From: Pirellulaceae bacterium
Lineage (GTDB): Bacteria > Planctomycetota > Planctomycetia > Pirellulales > Pirellulaceae
NCBI GenBank assembly: GCA_022448645.1
Contig: JAKVBZ010000009.1
Coordinates: 1-64,000 of the forward strand
Length of the DNA stretch: 64,000 bases
Direction of reading: 5' to 3'
In this document: piece by piece, positions 1-9,007 of the stretch
Layout: each line of letters begins with the position of its first letter
Position numbering within the stretch: position 1 is the first letter of the stretch
Notes under the pieces: generated by a model
What the model was told of the DNA's origin: nothing
The model's database searches: none
What the model saw: the letters and a program-made list of their open reading frames with translations, nothing else
Made by a program: the position numbers and the translations under genes

Positions 1-2
1 TG

Positions 3-170
3 GTAGAGAATCCTGAATTCAGTCAGTGGGTGAAAGAGCGTTGCCCGGCGGGGCGTTGGGGTGCGCCAAGTGATTTGGCAGGAGCTGCCGTCTTTTTGGC
101 CTCCCCCGCATCAGACTTTGTCACCGGCCAGATGCTTTATGTCGATGGCGGCTGGTTGGCCCGCTTCTGA
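3..170 (+). CDS. Short-chain dehydrogenase/reductase (SDR), C-terminal fragment
   Basis: The window opens inside this gene; only the last 55 codons are present. They carry the classical SDR tail: a GAPSDLAGAAVFLASPAS stretch (the helix after the substrate loop), then a FVTGQMLYVDGGW ending. That ending is typical of NAD(P)-dependent sugar or sugar-acid dehydrogenases such as gluconate 5-dehydrogenase-like enzymes. The catalytic Tyr-Lys and the nucleotide-binding glycines lie upstream of the window, so substrate and cofactor cannot be judged. It is transcribed toward the leftward catabolic gene set that follows. A role in the same sugar-acid pathway is plausible but is inferred only from proximity. 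Confidence 0.9.
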   Translation, partial: VENPEFSQWVKERCPAGRWGAPSDLAGAAVFLASPASDFVTGQMLYVDGGWLARF

Positions 171-744
171 CAAACAAGCGATCCGCCCAGGGGCGGCAGA
201 CCGCTTGTGTGGCTTTCGGACCACGCCTCACTGCATTGCTAAATTCAGCTCGGAGCTTCCGCGTTGAATACTCGAGACCAGGAACGATGGCGAACCTGCT
301 AAACCGAGCTGCCATATGGGCTGCTTCCAGAACAGCAACACAAACCACCGGCAGTGGGGCATTTTCCCGGCTGTATCGCTCCACTGCCACCAATGTCCGC
401 TGAATCCATTCACGAGCGCCGTTCCCTTGGAAGCGCAGCGGCGGGCTTTCCAGCCCAGAACCAGTTCCGTCATCATCGTTTGGTGATCGAGTCCGACCCC
501 CCTTTCTTGATCCAGGTCACCAGCATCCAGCAACTCCACATTGCCCATGACAATGTCGCAACCGGGAAACCTTAGCGAGAGGGCCTGACGTCTCAGGGGG
601 CTAGCATCGTCAGAGAATGGGTGGTGCAGTGGTTTCGCAGAATACGGCCGAGCGCGACTAGATTCTGTGTTATCTAGAGGCCATTTACCTTTCACGGCCA
701 ACAAGAGTTAGTGGCCTGAGCTGCATGCCGACTGCTGTTTGTCC
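171..744. other. Intergenic region between convergent genes, no supported gene
   Basis: About 570 bases lie between the rightward SDR tail and the leftward lipoprotein gene. Open frames exist on both strands (for example a TTG-started 158-codon minus-strand frame ending at 228). None has a ribosome-binding site, a signal peptide or a recognisable motif, and the frames overlap each other. I see no strong terminator hairpin. The stretch could hold a decayed gene, but nothing in it allows identification. Confidence 0.5.
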
Positions 745-1413
745 TCAGTGCTTGATGGTCATCCACTGATTGGTGGGCGGTAGTCTACGGAGCGCAGTGC
801 GAGACTCTGTCCACGGCCCACCTGGGGTGGCGATCCCCACGTGGCTTTCCCGGTAGACCTTGAGAATCAAGGAGTCGAGTACGGGAACCGCTCCGAAATT
901 CTTGGCAAAACCAGCATCGTTCAATTGCACTCCCACATGAGATTCAATAACCAGTGGTGAGGAACGATGAAAGAAATTGTCTTTCCGTAGACGGTCGACG
1001 ATCGCTCGCACATCCCGGGCCGGTATGTCTAAAACGCGCCGATCCAATGGTTCTTCAGGTTTATCGCTGGCGTCATCCTCGCGCCAACGATCGAGCCAGT
1101 TCGATTCCTTTTTTGGGGGTACAATGAGCAATGTTGCCAGCGCCCAGCCTGGTCTACCTTGAGGATGTGGGTACAGCAGATATAGTTTACTGTCCGTCAA
1201 ATCGGGAAGCGAATCGGCTTTCCCCCTGCTGGCAACGTTCAGGCGTCCCGATTCGGTACGATAGGAAACATGAATGACATTCGCTTGTTTATTGCCAGGC
1301 AGCTTACCGTTTAGGGTTAGTTTGGTTGGGCGTGACTTGCTGGTTGTTAAGGAACAGCTGGACAATAACAGCAAGCAACCAATCCCGAGGATGTATGTGT
1401 ATTGGCGAAGCAT
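745..1413 (-). CDS. Putative lipoprotein of unknown function
   Basis: The 222-residue product starts with a lipoprotein signal peptide: positively charged N-terminus, hydrophobic core LGIGCLLLLSSC and a lipobox with the acylated cysteine at residue 20. The mature part begins with a Ser/Thr/Lys-rich linker and continues as a soluble domain with repeated beta-type segments; I see no enzymatic motif. It should sit on the periplasmic face of a membrane. The gene follows the DUF1501 gene on the same strand after about 200 bases, so it may be the last gene of that set or have its own promoter. I do not recognise the family. Confidence 0.75.
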   Translation of the reverse strand: MLRQYTYILGIGCLLLLSSCSLTTSKSRPTKLTLNGKLPGNKQANVIHVSYRTESGRLNVASRGKADSLPDLTDSKLYLLYPHPQGRPGWALATLLIVPPKKESNWLDRWREDDASDKPEEPLDRRVLDIPARDVRAIVDRLRKDNFFHRSSPLVIESHVGVQLNDAGFAKNFGAVPVLDSLILKVYRESHVGIATPGGPWTESRTALRRLPPTNQWMTIKH

Positions 1414-1613
1414 TGGAAACGTCCGCTAGCATGCTGTGAATTGCAACTGGCACCTTCCTAATGACTATCGTCGGAAAATCCGGCAGGACTTGAAGATTCC
1501 CCTTGGGTCGCACGGGAGCAATGCGATCTGGCCCCACTACGAGTAGGCTAAAGAAACAAACAAAACTTAGCAGCGTTCATGACAGGCATGACCCTTGGGG
1601 CATTGCCAAATAG

Positions 1614-3089
1614 CTAGGACAGGATTTCTTTCACCACGCGCGCTTCGCGGTGATTGGTAAGATTTTCATCGCGTCCATTGTAGGAATAGACTAGTTTTTC
1701 ATGGTTCAGACCAAACAGGTGCAATACGGTGGCTTGATAGTCATTCGGTGTCACGCTATCTACCACTGCCCGATGGCCGAATTCGTCCGTCTCGCCATAA
1801 ATCCTGCCATTTTGAACGCCACCGCCGGCTAACCAACAGCTAAAGCCTTGTCCGTTGTGGTCTCGGCCCACCTTGCTTTGATCACCTTGGACCTGGCATA
1901 CGGGCAACCGGCCAATTTCTCCTCCCCAATGAACCAATGTGGTATCCAGCATTCCTCGCTGTTTCAGATCTCTTACAAGGGCCGCAGATGGCTGATCGGT
2001 CCGGCGACAAATAGCAGGCAAGGCGGACTGTAGGTTCCTGTGATTGTCCCACGGCTGTCCTGCCAGAAACAATTGCACAAAGCGGACGCCCCGTTCCACC
2101 AACCGTCGAGCAATCAAGCAACGCGTGCCGTACTCACGTGTTTCATCTCGATCCAGTCCATACATTTGCTGGGTTGCAGCCGTTTCCTGCGATATATCCA
2201 GCGCATCGCGGGCAGACGTTTGCATGCGAGCGGCCAATTCGTAGTTGGCAATTCGTGCTTCTAGGTCTGAATTCTTTCCAAATCGATCCGCATGACGGCG
2301 ATTCAGTTTTTGCTGAAAAGCGAGCCATTGCTCTTGCAGTTTTCCTCGAAGTTGCGCGGGTGGATCCAAATTGAAAATCCTAGGTTCGCTGGGGCGTAGC
2401 ACAGTGCCTTGGAAGAGCGATGGCATGAAGCCACAAGACCAGTTATGCGTGCCATCGACGGGGTGTCCGCCTGGATCGGTGAGCACCATGTAGGCAGGCA
2501 AATCCTGAGTCTCGCTACCAAGTCCATAAAGTATCCAGGAAGCCATGTGAGGTCGGCCTAACACACTCGGTATGCCCCCGTGGAAGTAGCGAATCGATAC
2601 TTCGTGCCCGTTTGCTCCCGTGTGCATGCTTCGTATTAAACAAATGTCATCGACGATTCCTGCGGTATGCGGAAGAAGTTCTGACAATTCCATCCCACAC
2701 TCGCCGTGCTGAGAGAATCTCCATTTTGAACCCAGCAATCGCTTGCTGGCTGCATTGGCGAAGCTGTAAGTGACATTTCCGTCGTAGTCTTGTCCGTCGT
2801 GCTTGGTCAACTCAGGTTTGGGATCGGTCAAGTCCATATGCGACGGACCTCCATGCTGGAACAATGAGATCATTGCCGTGGCATGGGGGGGCTCCGGTGC
2901 ACGTCTTGGCAGTAAGTCAAGCGATTTTTCTTGCTCGGCGATATCACTGGTTGCCAACGCATTGTCCTGCTGCAACATCCACGCGAGCGCGATGGACCCG
3001 ACCCCCATGGCGTTTTCCTGGAGAAACTCTCTTCGAGAGACATGCGGGGTCGAGGCGAACGGCTTGGGGTTGTCCCGGCGTGTACTCAC
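1614..3089 (-). CDS. DUF1501 domain protein, Tat-exported
   Basis: The 491-residue protein has an N-terminal twin-arginine motif (SRREFLQ, residues 18-24) followed by a hydrophobic segment, so folded export is expected. The body matches DUF1501, a planctomycete-rich family with an alkaline-phosphatase/sulfatase-like fold; segments such as SLFQHGGPSHMDLTDPKPE and the closing HLFGLNHEKLVYSYNGRD are characteristic. The start is a GTG at 3089, supported by an AGGAG at about 3100-3104 that lies just outside the stop of the upstream DUF1553 gene. The two genes are 15 bases apart and surely cotranscribed, the usual pairing of these families. The substrate is unknown; a role in extracellular polymer breakdown is often suggested for the pair. 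Confidence 0.93.
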   Translation of the reverse strand: MSTRRDNPKPFASTPHVSRREFLQENAMGVGSIALAWMLQQDNALATSDIAEQEKSLDLLPRRAPEPPHATAMISLFQHGGPSHMDLTDPKPELTKHDGQDYDGNVTYSFANAASKRLLGSKWRFSQHGECGMELSELLPHTAGIVDDICLIRSMHTGANGHEVSIRYFHGGIPSVLGRPHMASWILYGLGSETQDLPAYMVLTDPGGHPVDGTHNWSCGFMPSLFQGTVLRPSEPRIFNLDPPAQLRGKLQEQWLAFQQKLNRRHADRFGKNSDLEARIANYELAARMQTSARDALDISQETAATQQMYGLDRDETREYGTRCLIARRLVERGVRFVQLFLAGQPWDNHRNLQSALPAICRRTDQPSAALVRDLKQRGMLDTTLVHWGGEIGRLPVCQVQGDQSKVGRDHNGQGFSCWLAGGGVQNGRIYGETDEFGHRAVVDSVTPNDYQATVLHLFGLNHEKLVYSYNGRDENLTNHREARVVKEILS

Positions 3090-3104
3090 AGCACCACTTC
3101 TCCT

Positions 3105-5786
3105 TCAATCGATGTACAAAAACTCATTCGAGCTCACTAGCGCATGACACAGGTTTGTCATCGCCCGGTCAGTTGCCGAATCGGGGTCCTCAGCGTACAG
3201 CACTTGCAACTGCTCGATCAAAAACTGGGCGGCCCACTGCAACTCGACGTCGCTAGGTGACCGAGCGTAAGCCAAGCGCCACGCTTGGACGACCTCCCCC
3301 AGTATTGTTTCCGTCGACTTGGCTGGTCCGGCCAGACCTTGTTCGGTTGCATTTGGCAAAGTTGGCAGGCCGGCCAATCGGTCGTGTGGTAGTGGCGTCG
3401 CCGAGCTGGCAACGCGTTGCGCAAAGTTTTTTGCTTGTCGCAACACAAAAGCCCCGTTCATGAGCATCAAAGATTGCGTCGCCACGGTGGAAACCGACCG
3501 GCAATTACAATTCGTTTCCATCACTGGGGCATCAAACGCTTTCAGCATGGCCACCGGCTGTGTTCGACGTATCTGAATATAGATACTACGCCGTTTCTGT
3601 TCGCCGTCCACGATGACTTCCCCAGTATCGGTCTTTTTGATGCCGCTAGGTTTTCCGAACAACTGGCGATCTAAATTGCCAGATATGGCCAACATGCGGT
3701 CGCGAATTGCTTCGGCTTCCAGCCGAATCATCGGGCGGCGTGCGAAAAACACATTGGCCGGATCCAGCTCTAACTGTTCTTTCGTAGTCGAGCACGACTG
3801 AAGCCATACGGTGGAATGCATGATCAGGCGATGCATGCGCTGCCAACTCCAGCCTTGACGCACGAACTCGTCAGCCAGCCAATCGAGCAGTTCTGGATGG
3901 CTGGGCTCTGTCCCCAGATGGCCGAATTCACCTGGCGTGGCTACCAAGGCTTTGCCGAAGTGATGTAGCCATAGTCGATTGACCGCCACACGCGCCAGCA
4001 GTGGATGTTTTCCGTTTGTTAACCACTTGGCATATGCCAGGCGCCTACCGGACGTCGGTAGACTCTCATCGTTTTCCGGGAAATCTACGCGCTGGTGTTC
4101 GGCAGAAGAAATGGTCAGGGATGCGGGCCGAACGGTTTGACGTGGTTGATCGTGATTGCCGCGGTGAAACAATTGTGTTTCCGGTAAATGACCAGCAGGC
4201 TCCACCAACGCGCGCACAAATTCTTCGGGTGGTTTTTTACCTCGAATCTCGCGGATGCGTTTGTCGTATTCTTTTAGTTTGTCGGCCGCACCTTTGTTGT
4301 AAAGGTACAGTGATCCGGGGCTGAGTTGGCGTACGAACGGGTAACGGGCCAACAGTTGTTTCTGTTCTGGGGTGCGGTCCTTGGTGGGGGTAAGGAAAGC
4401 ACTTTTTAAGGGGTCGCGCAGCGATTCATCTTCGACGCGCAATAGATTTTTTTCGAGCTCTGCTGAAATGAACTCGTCCTGTTTAATCTGCTTTTCTTTG
4501 CGTACTTGCTGTGCTTCTGATTCGATCTGTTGAGCCAACTCGCGCTCCGCCGGTGTGTACAGAGAAATCTGTCGTTCGCGAGGTGCTTTCCAAGCTTGCC
4601 AGTCTAGCGCTGGCTCGAAGATAGCGCGGAGCGCGTAATAATCTGTTTGCGGGATGGGGTCGTACCGATGATCGTGACACTGGGCGCAGTGTACGCTTAG
4701 CCCCAGCAGTGAAGTGCTGATGATCTTGAGCGTGTCTGTCATGACCTGATTGCACGAAGTGGCTGAGCGGTCACCGCTGGCGCTACCATCCGCAGCCATC
4801 CGTAAATATCCCGTTGCCGTGAGCAGCTCGATCTGGTTTGCCGTAGGTGTATCGTTCCACGGACCAGCTAACTCGTCGCCAGCTAATTGCTTGATCACGA
4901 ATTCGTCGAAGGGCATCTTCTGGTTAAAAGCACGAATGACCCAGTCCCGGTATTTCCAGGCCCAGTTGCGTACTGGGTCTTTAGCAGTGTAGCCCTCGGA
5001 GTCAGCATAGCCGGCAACATCCAGCCAATGCCGCGCCCAGCGCTCACCGTAATGCGGGGATTCAAACAAGTTCGTGATTAGACGGTCGTACCAATCGGTG
5101 CGGTTATCGTTGCCCCAGCGATCTACATCTTCGGGCGTAGGTGGTAATCCAAGCAGAATGAGATAGGCGCGTCGAACGAGAGTATTGCGATCCGCGTCGG
5201 GCGAAAAGGCTAGCCCTGCGGGCATGGCTCTCAGGAGAAGCGCATCCACGGGTGTGCGCACTTGATCCTTGTTTGTTAGCGTGTCAGCATCACCTATCTC
5301 CGGACGACGGACAGGTTGGAATGCCCAGTGGTTTCGTTCTTCTGGTGTAATGCCCAATCCAGGAGGTATCTGCTCTGGTTCTGATCGCGCGGTCAGCGCA
5401 CCCGCCTCGATCCAACGGCGCAGGGTTGTCAATGCTTTCGCCGGCAGTCGTTGTCCCGACGGTGGCATTTCTCCGTGATGCACGCGCTGCCACAGATAGC
5501 TCTGTGCAGGATTGCCTGGAACGATGGCCGGTCCACTTTTTCCGCCTTGTTTCATGAAGCGGACCAAGCGCAAGTCCAACTGTCCCCGTAATTCCTCTGT
5601 CGACCCGTGACAGTCGAAGCAATGTGCGCGAAAGATAGGGCGAATGTCACGCTCAAATGTCAATGGAGACTTGTCAGGCGCAAGCGGCAAGTCCACCTCC
5701 GCCGAGGCGCAAGGGACTGTTGCCAACACTAGACAACCATGAACAATCGACAGCAGCGCACATAATCGTTGGAGGGAAAGCATCAT
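3105..5786 (-). CDS. PSCyt1-DUF1549-DUF1553 planctomycete cytochrome protein
   Basis: The predicted 893-residue exported protein begins with a signal peptide (MMLSLQRLCALLSIVHGCL). It is followed by a planctomycete cytochrome c-like domain with one haem motif CFDCH (Cys56, Cys59, His60) inside FERDIRPIFRAHCFDCHG. DUF1549 (PVDALLLRAM onward, with RRAYLILLGLPPTPEDV) occupies the middle. A central lysine- and glutamate-rich segment is probably coiled coil. DUF1553 closes the protein, ending in the typical CHALVSSNEFLYID. A TTG at 5834 would add 16 residues, but the ATG pair at 5786 gives a normal signal peptide. It pairs with the downstream DUF1501 gene. A redox role outside the cytoplasm is inferred from the haem site. 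Confidence 0.93.
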   Translation of the reverse strand: MMLSLQRLCALLSIVHGCLVLATVPCASAEVDLPLAPDKSPLTFERDIRPIFRAHCFDCHGSTEELRGQLDLRLVRFMKQGGKSGPAIVPGNPAQSYLWQRVHHGEMPPSGQRLPAKALTTLRRWIEAGALTARSEPEQIPPGLGITPEERNHWAFQPVRRPEIGDADTLTNKDQVRTPVDALLLRAMPAGLAFSPDADRNTLVRRAYLILLGLPPTPEDVDRWGNDNRTDWYDRLITNLFESPHYGERWARHWLDVAGYADSEGYTAKDPVRNWAWKYRDWVIRAFNQKMPFDEFVIKQLAGDELAGPWNDTPTANQIELLTATGYLRMAADGSASGDRSATSCNQVMTDTLKIISTSLLGLSVHCAQCHDHRYDPIPQTDYYALRAIFEPALDWQAWKAPRERQISLYTPAERELAQQIESEAQQVRKEKQIKQDEFISAELEKNLLRVEDESLRDPLKSAFLTPTKDRTPEQKQLLARYPFVRQLSPGSLYLYNKGAADKLKEYDKRIREIRGKKPPEEFVRALVEPAGHLPETQLFHRGNHDQPRQTVRPASLTISSAEHQRVDFPENDESLPTSGRRLAYAKWLTNGKHPLLARVAVNRLWLHHFGKALVATPGEFGHLGTEPSHPELLDWLADEFVRQGWSWQRMHRLIMHSTVWLQSCSTTKEQLELDPANVFFARRPMIRLEAEAIRDRMLAISGNLDRQLFGKPSGIKKTDTGEVIVDGEQKRRSIYIQIRRTQPVAMLKAFDAPVMETNCNCRSVSTVATQSLMLMNGAFVLRQAKNFAQRVASSATPLPHDRLAGLPTLPNATEQGLAGPAKSTETILGEVVQAWRLAYARSPSDVELQWAAQFLIEQLQVLYAEDPDSATDRAMTNLCHALVSSNEFLYID

Positions 5787-5898
5787 CAAGGGTTCGCAAA
5801 GAAAGGAGGCAGGCAGGAACCATATTATGGTCACGCGCCATCCCAGTATGCAATAGAAGAAAGCATTCTACCTGCCCCACAACACAGTGCCAATTACC

Positions 5899-7446
5899 TC
5901 ACGATGACACTGTTTCCAGATTCCCGTCACCGCTCTCACCGTTGGTTGTTCCAGGAACAAACCAGCTTCGTAGACTCCACGATCGAGTAACTGGCAGGGC
6001 CACAAATAGAACGACGAGAGATACTGCAAAACCAAACGGTGTAGGACTAACATCACCCGGAAAAGGTTTCTGAACGACGAACCGCCAAACGGCGGCAGCT
6101 GTCATGCCGGCGATCATGGCGAACACGGCGGCATAAATTCGATTTTCGCGATACCAAAACACGCCAACCAAGAATGGCACGATCATCGCCGGAGCCCAGA
6201 AATCATAAACGAACTCCAGGATTTGCGCAATATTTTGGAAACGCCAGGCAAGCACTGCCGTAATAACTCCCGTGACCAGTGTCGTCGACTGCGCGACTCG
6301 TAAAAGTTGACGATCAGAAGCGTCCAGATTCCAGTGGCGTCGATAAAGGTCTTCCATGACAACCGTTGACAGGCAAGACAGGCTACTGTCTGCCGATGAC
6401 ATCACGGCAGCGATGATCGCTGCCACGACAATACCGGCAAATATGGGATGAAAAGCTGTCCGCACCAGAGTGGGAAACGCTAATTGGCTGGCCCTTTCCT
6501 GAGCGGTGTCTTGGTCGATCCCGGTGGAGGACACCATCTGAGCGGTCTGTTCTTGAAGTGTTTGCTGTACTTCTGGACTGACTTGTGCACAGGTACCTAA
6601 AATGAATGTTGCTAAAGGAAGGAACAGCAACAGAAATATCCCAGCACCAGCGATGCCCCAGCGGGCTTGTTCGGCGTCTTGTGCGATGAAGCAGCGGACG
6701 GTGTAAGGTGGCACCAGGGATTCTCCAAGCATGTACGTCACAAACAGACTGAATACATACATCCCGGACCAGTGACCGGTGATTTCGAATTGTCCTGCAT
6801 GTGCCCGTTGTGACATCTCAGCGAAACCGCCCTGGCGTACAAACAGGACAGCGGCGGCCGCACCTATACCCACTACAAGGACAACGAATTGCAACACATC
6901 GGTTTTCACGACGGCGCGCATGCCTCCTACCGTCGAGTAGAACACGGTGACCACGGCACCGATCCAAAGCCCGACACTGTACGGGATGCCGAGGATCGCA
7001 TTGGTCACTGTACCGATCGCAGCCATCTGAGCCACCAAGACGCCTATCAGGAAGATCACGCAATTCACCACAGCCAATTGTCGCGCTAGAGCGCCAAACT
7101 TCATGTGGAAATAGTCACCCACTGTGAGCAATGGCAAACCGCGCAGACGAGGTGCCACGAACAGGCCCGTTAACAACAACTGCAGATGCCAGCCACAAGT
7201 AACCAGGGCGGCCGCAATACCAACTTGGGCCACGCGAGACACCATCCCCACGGATGCTCCACCGCCAATCATGGTGGCGGCCGTCGTAGCCAGCAGGATA
7301 GTCCAAGGTACGTTTCGCCCAGCCAGCGTATACTCGGTGGACGTTTGAATTTGTTTTACCGAACGAACGCCGATCCACAATAGAATGGCCAGATAAGCAA
7401 CCAGGGCGGTGAGCTCGTAGATTCGTTCTGTGATGAAGTCGAGCAT
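5899..7446 (-). CDS. Sodium:solute symporter (SSS family)
   Basis: The 515-residue integral membrane protein has about thirteen hydrophobic segments spread over its whole length, as in the SSS (PanF/PutP-like) family. Early family features are YTLAGRNVPW and the glycine-rich ATMIGGGASVGMVSRV in the first helices, and AAVMSSADSSLSCLSTV in the later sodium-binding helix. It should import a small organic solute with sodium. The enolase-superfamily gene just upstream on the same strand (26-base gap) suggests a sugar acid or related carboxylate as substrate. That is inference from context; the sequence alone does not give the substrate. Confidence 0.93.
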   Translation of the reverse strand: MLDFITERIYELTALVAYLAILLWIGVRSVKQIQTSTEYTLAGRNVPWTILLATTAATMIGGGASVGMVSRVAQVGIAAALVTCGWHLQLLLTGLFVAPRLRGLPLLTVGDYFHMKFGALARQLAVVNCVIFLIGVLVAQMAAIGTVTNAILGIPYSVGLWIGAVVTVFYSTVGGMRAVVKTDVLQFVVLVVGIGAAAAVLFVRQGGFAEMSQRAHAGQFEITGHWSGMYVFSLFVTYMLGESLVPPYTVRCFIAQDAEQARWGIAGAGIFLLLFLPLATFILGTCAQVSPEVQQTLQEQTAQMVSSTGIDQDTAQERASQLAFPTLVRTAFHPIFAGIVVAAIIAAVMSSADSSLSCLSTVVMEDLYRRHWNLDASDRQLLRVAQSTTLVTGVITAVLAWRFQNIAQILEFVYDFWAPAMIVPFLVGVFWYRENRIYAAVFAMIAGMTAAAVWRFVVQKPFPGDVSPTPFGFAVSLVVLFVALPVTRSWSLRSWFVPGTTNGESGDGNLETVSS

Positions 7447-7472
7447 GGGAAGGAAAGTGATACTAAGTTCGA

Positions 7473-8735
7473 TCAGTTATCTTTCATCACCCAGCTCGGC
7501 TTCAGACAAGCCAATTCATACTGTTTTTGCCACTCTTCGGAACCATCGTCGGGAATCACCTGCATGTCGACTCCCGGTGCGAAGATTGGTCTGCGGCCGT
7601 TGTGGAAGTCTTCCCAGTACTGCAGGCCGTGAGCGTAGAATTCTTCGGCTCCGCTGGGCCACGAAACTCGTATCAACAGATCGGGATGCGGATATGGTTT
7701 ATCGATCCTTTCAATACGGCAGCGTTCTACAACATCCCAGTCGATTTCAATACCCAATCCCGGTTCTGTTGGAATCGCTGCGTACCCCCCAGCCACCTGC
7801 AAAGGCTCTTTCAGCAATGCATGCTCATACAGATTGTGGCAGCAGACCGCAGGCCAGCGTGCGTGAGACGATACTGCTGCAAAATGGAATGACCAGACGG
7901 CCGTCAGGCCGCTCCCTACCAATTGATACCAAAACACCTTATTCGCTTGTGCTATGTTGCGGGCTTCGTGCATCAGTTGTGTGGCGCCGCCGTTGAGCAC
8001 AAAACCATCGCAAACGTCCTCGTGAAGCGCAGTGGTGAGCGGCGGGTTTCCAACATGCATGGCGATGGGAACGTTGGTTTGGCTGCGCAGGTATTTATTG
8101 CCTGCGACATCTGCCTGGGGGATCGGCGATTCAAAGATCTTTATGCGTTCGAATCGCTCCAACTTGCGTAGTACTCGTACGGCGTGTGCGGAATCGCAGC
8201 ACATGGTGTTGAAATCGAGATCGATATCGAAATAGGATGGCATTTCTTTCGAAATGGCTGCGACATGGGCATCCAGGTCGAACCAAGGTCGCGCCTTGTA
8301 TTTGTAACTGGTGTAACCGTTGGAGAGCGCTGTCCGGCATTCAGAGAGCCAATCCTCCAATGGCATTTCAATCGACCACCAGGAGATGGCCGCATCCTGC
8401 CGGACCTGTTGTCCCAGGAAATGATGAAGAGGAACATCGTTTGCTTTTCCCACAGCATCGAATAAGGCCATTTGCAAACCGGATCCGAGCGTGTCATCCC
8501 ACATCATTTCCGTCGCCGGTTTGCCGAGCGTGCGTTGGACCGCTTCGTCGGTGACTTCGCCCCAAGTGTAAAACGGCATTGTTTCGCCGATACCCGTAAC
8601 GCCACACTCGAGTGTCACTTGACACAACTCAATGATCGTCCAATGAGGCAACTCGCGAATCATGTTGCGCCGAGCAACCTCGCGGAACGGAAGGTTGATC
8701 CAAATGCGCTGAATGTCTTTAACGGTTAAATTCAT
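7473..8735 (-). CDS. Mandelate racemase/muconate lactonizing enzyme family protein
   Basis: The 420-residue protein belongs to the enolase superfamily: an N-terminal capping domain, then a TIM barrel with a KYK motif (Lys145, Lys147) as candidate general base. Candidate Mg ligands are Asp174 (DLDFN) and Glu202 (FESPIPQ). At the place of the third acidic ligand the sequence reads VPIAMHVG, so His227 stands where Glu or Asp is usual. Such enzymes dehydrate or racemise sugar acids. The gene leads a leftward set with a symporter immediately downstream, which supports a sugar-acid or carboxylate catabolic role. Unusual ligand use leaves the exact reaction open, and a non-catalytic or altered enzyme is possible. 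Confidence 0.88.
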   Translation of the reverse strand: MNLTVKDIQRIWINLPFREVARRNMIRELPHWTIIELCQVTLECGVTGIGETMPFYTWGEVTDEAVQRTLGKPATEMMWDDTLGSGLQMALFDAVGKANDVPLHHFLGQQVRQDAAISWWSIEMPLEDWLSECRTALSNGYTSYKYKARPWFDLDAHVAAISKEMPSYFDIDLDFNTMCCDSAHAVRVLRKLERFERIKIFESPIPQADVAGNKYLRSQTNVPIAMHVGNPPLTTALHEDVCDGFVLNGGATQLMHEARNIAQANKVFWYQLVGSGLTAVWSFHFAAVSSHARWPAVCCHNLYEHALLKEPLQVAGGYAAIPTEPGLGIEIDWDVVERCRIERIDKPYPHPDLLIRVSWPSGAEEFYAHGLQYWEDFHNGRRPIFAPGVDMQVIPDDGSEEWQKQYELACLKPSWVMKDN

Positions 8736-8914
8736 GGCGAAACCATCTGAGATAAAAGGTAGAGGGCTAACCGGGGCATACCATGGATTGGAGAATACCC
8801 AGGCCAGACCGAGCCAATGCTAACGATACTAGGACGTCGGTCGCTTTTGTAAATCCGATTATGAACACGGTGCCTACGCTTAGCACGTAGCAGTTGCGCT
8901 GTAACGGCAACTTG

Positions 8915-8989
8915 TGCAACCGATGTTGCATGCGGACGGCGGTGGGATCCTACGAGCCGTGTCGGCAAAGACGCAACCGATCCACCGCC
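8915..8989. other. Two hairpins in the 272-base gap downstream of the 2-epimerase gene
   Basis: The gap 8736-9007 holds no gene. It contains a perfect 6-base hairpin (TGCAAC, loop CGAT, GTTGCA at 8915-8930). It also contains a longer inverted repeat: 8938-8949 against 8979-8989, complementary over 11 bases with one bulged G. The longer stem lies just past the stop of the leftward epimerase gene and could end its transcript, but no T-run follows, so a classical intrinsic terminator is not shown. The same gap must also hold the promoter of the leftward enolase-family gene. Confidence 0.4.
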
Positions 8990-9007
8990 CTTAATGTAGG
9001 CCATCTT

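Noticed and set aside
228..704. 158-codon minus-strand frame near the left edge
   Set aside because: TTG start, no ribosome-binding site, no motif and overlapping frames on the other strand; treated as unproven.
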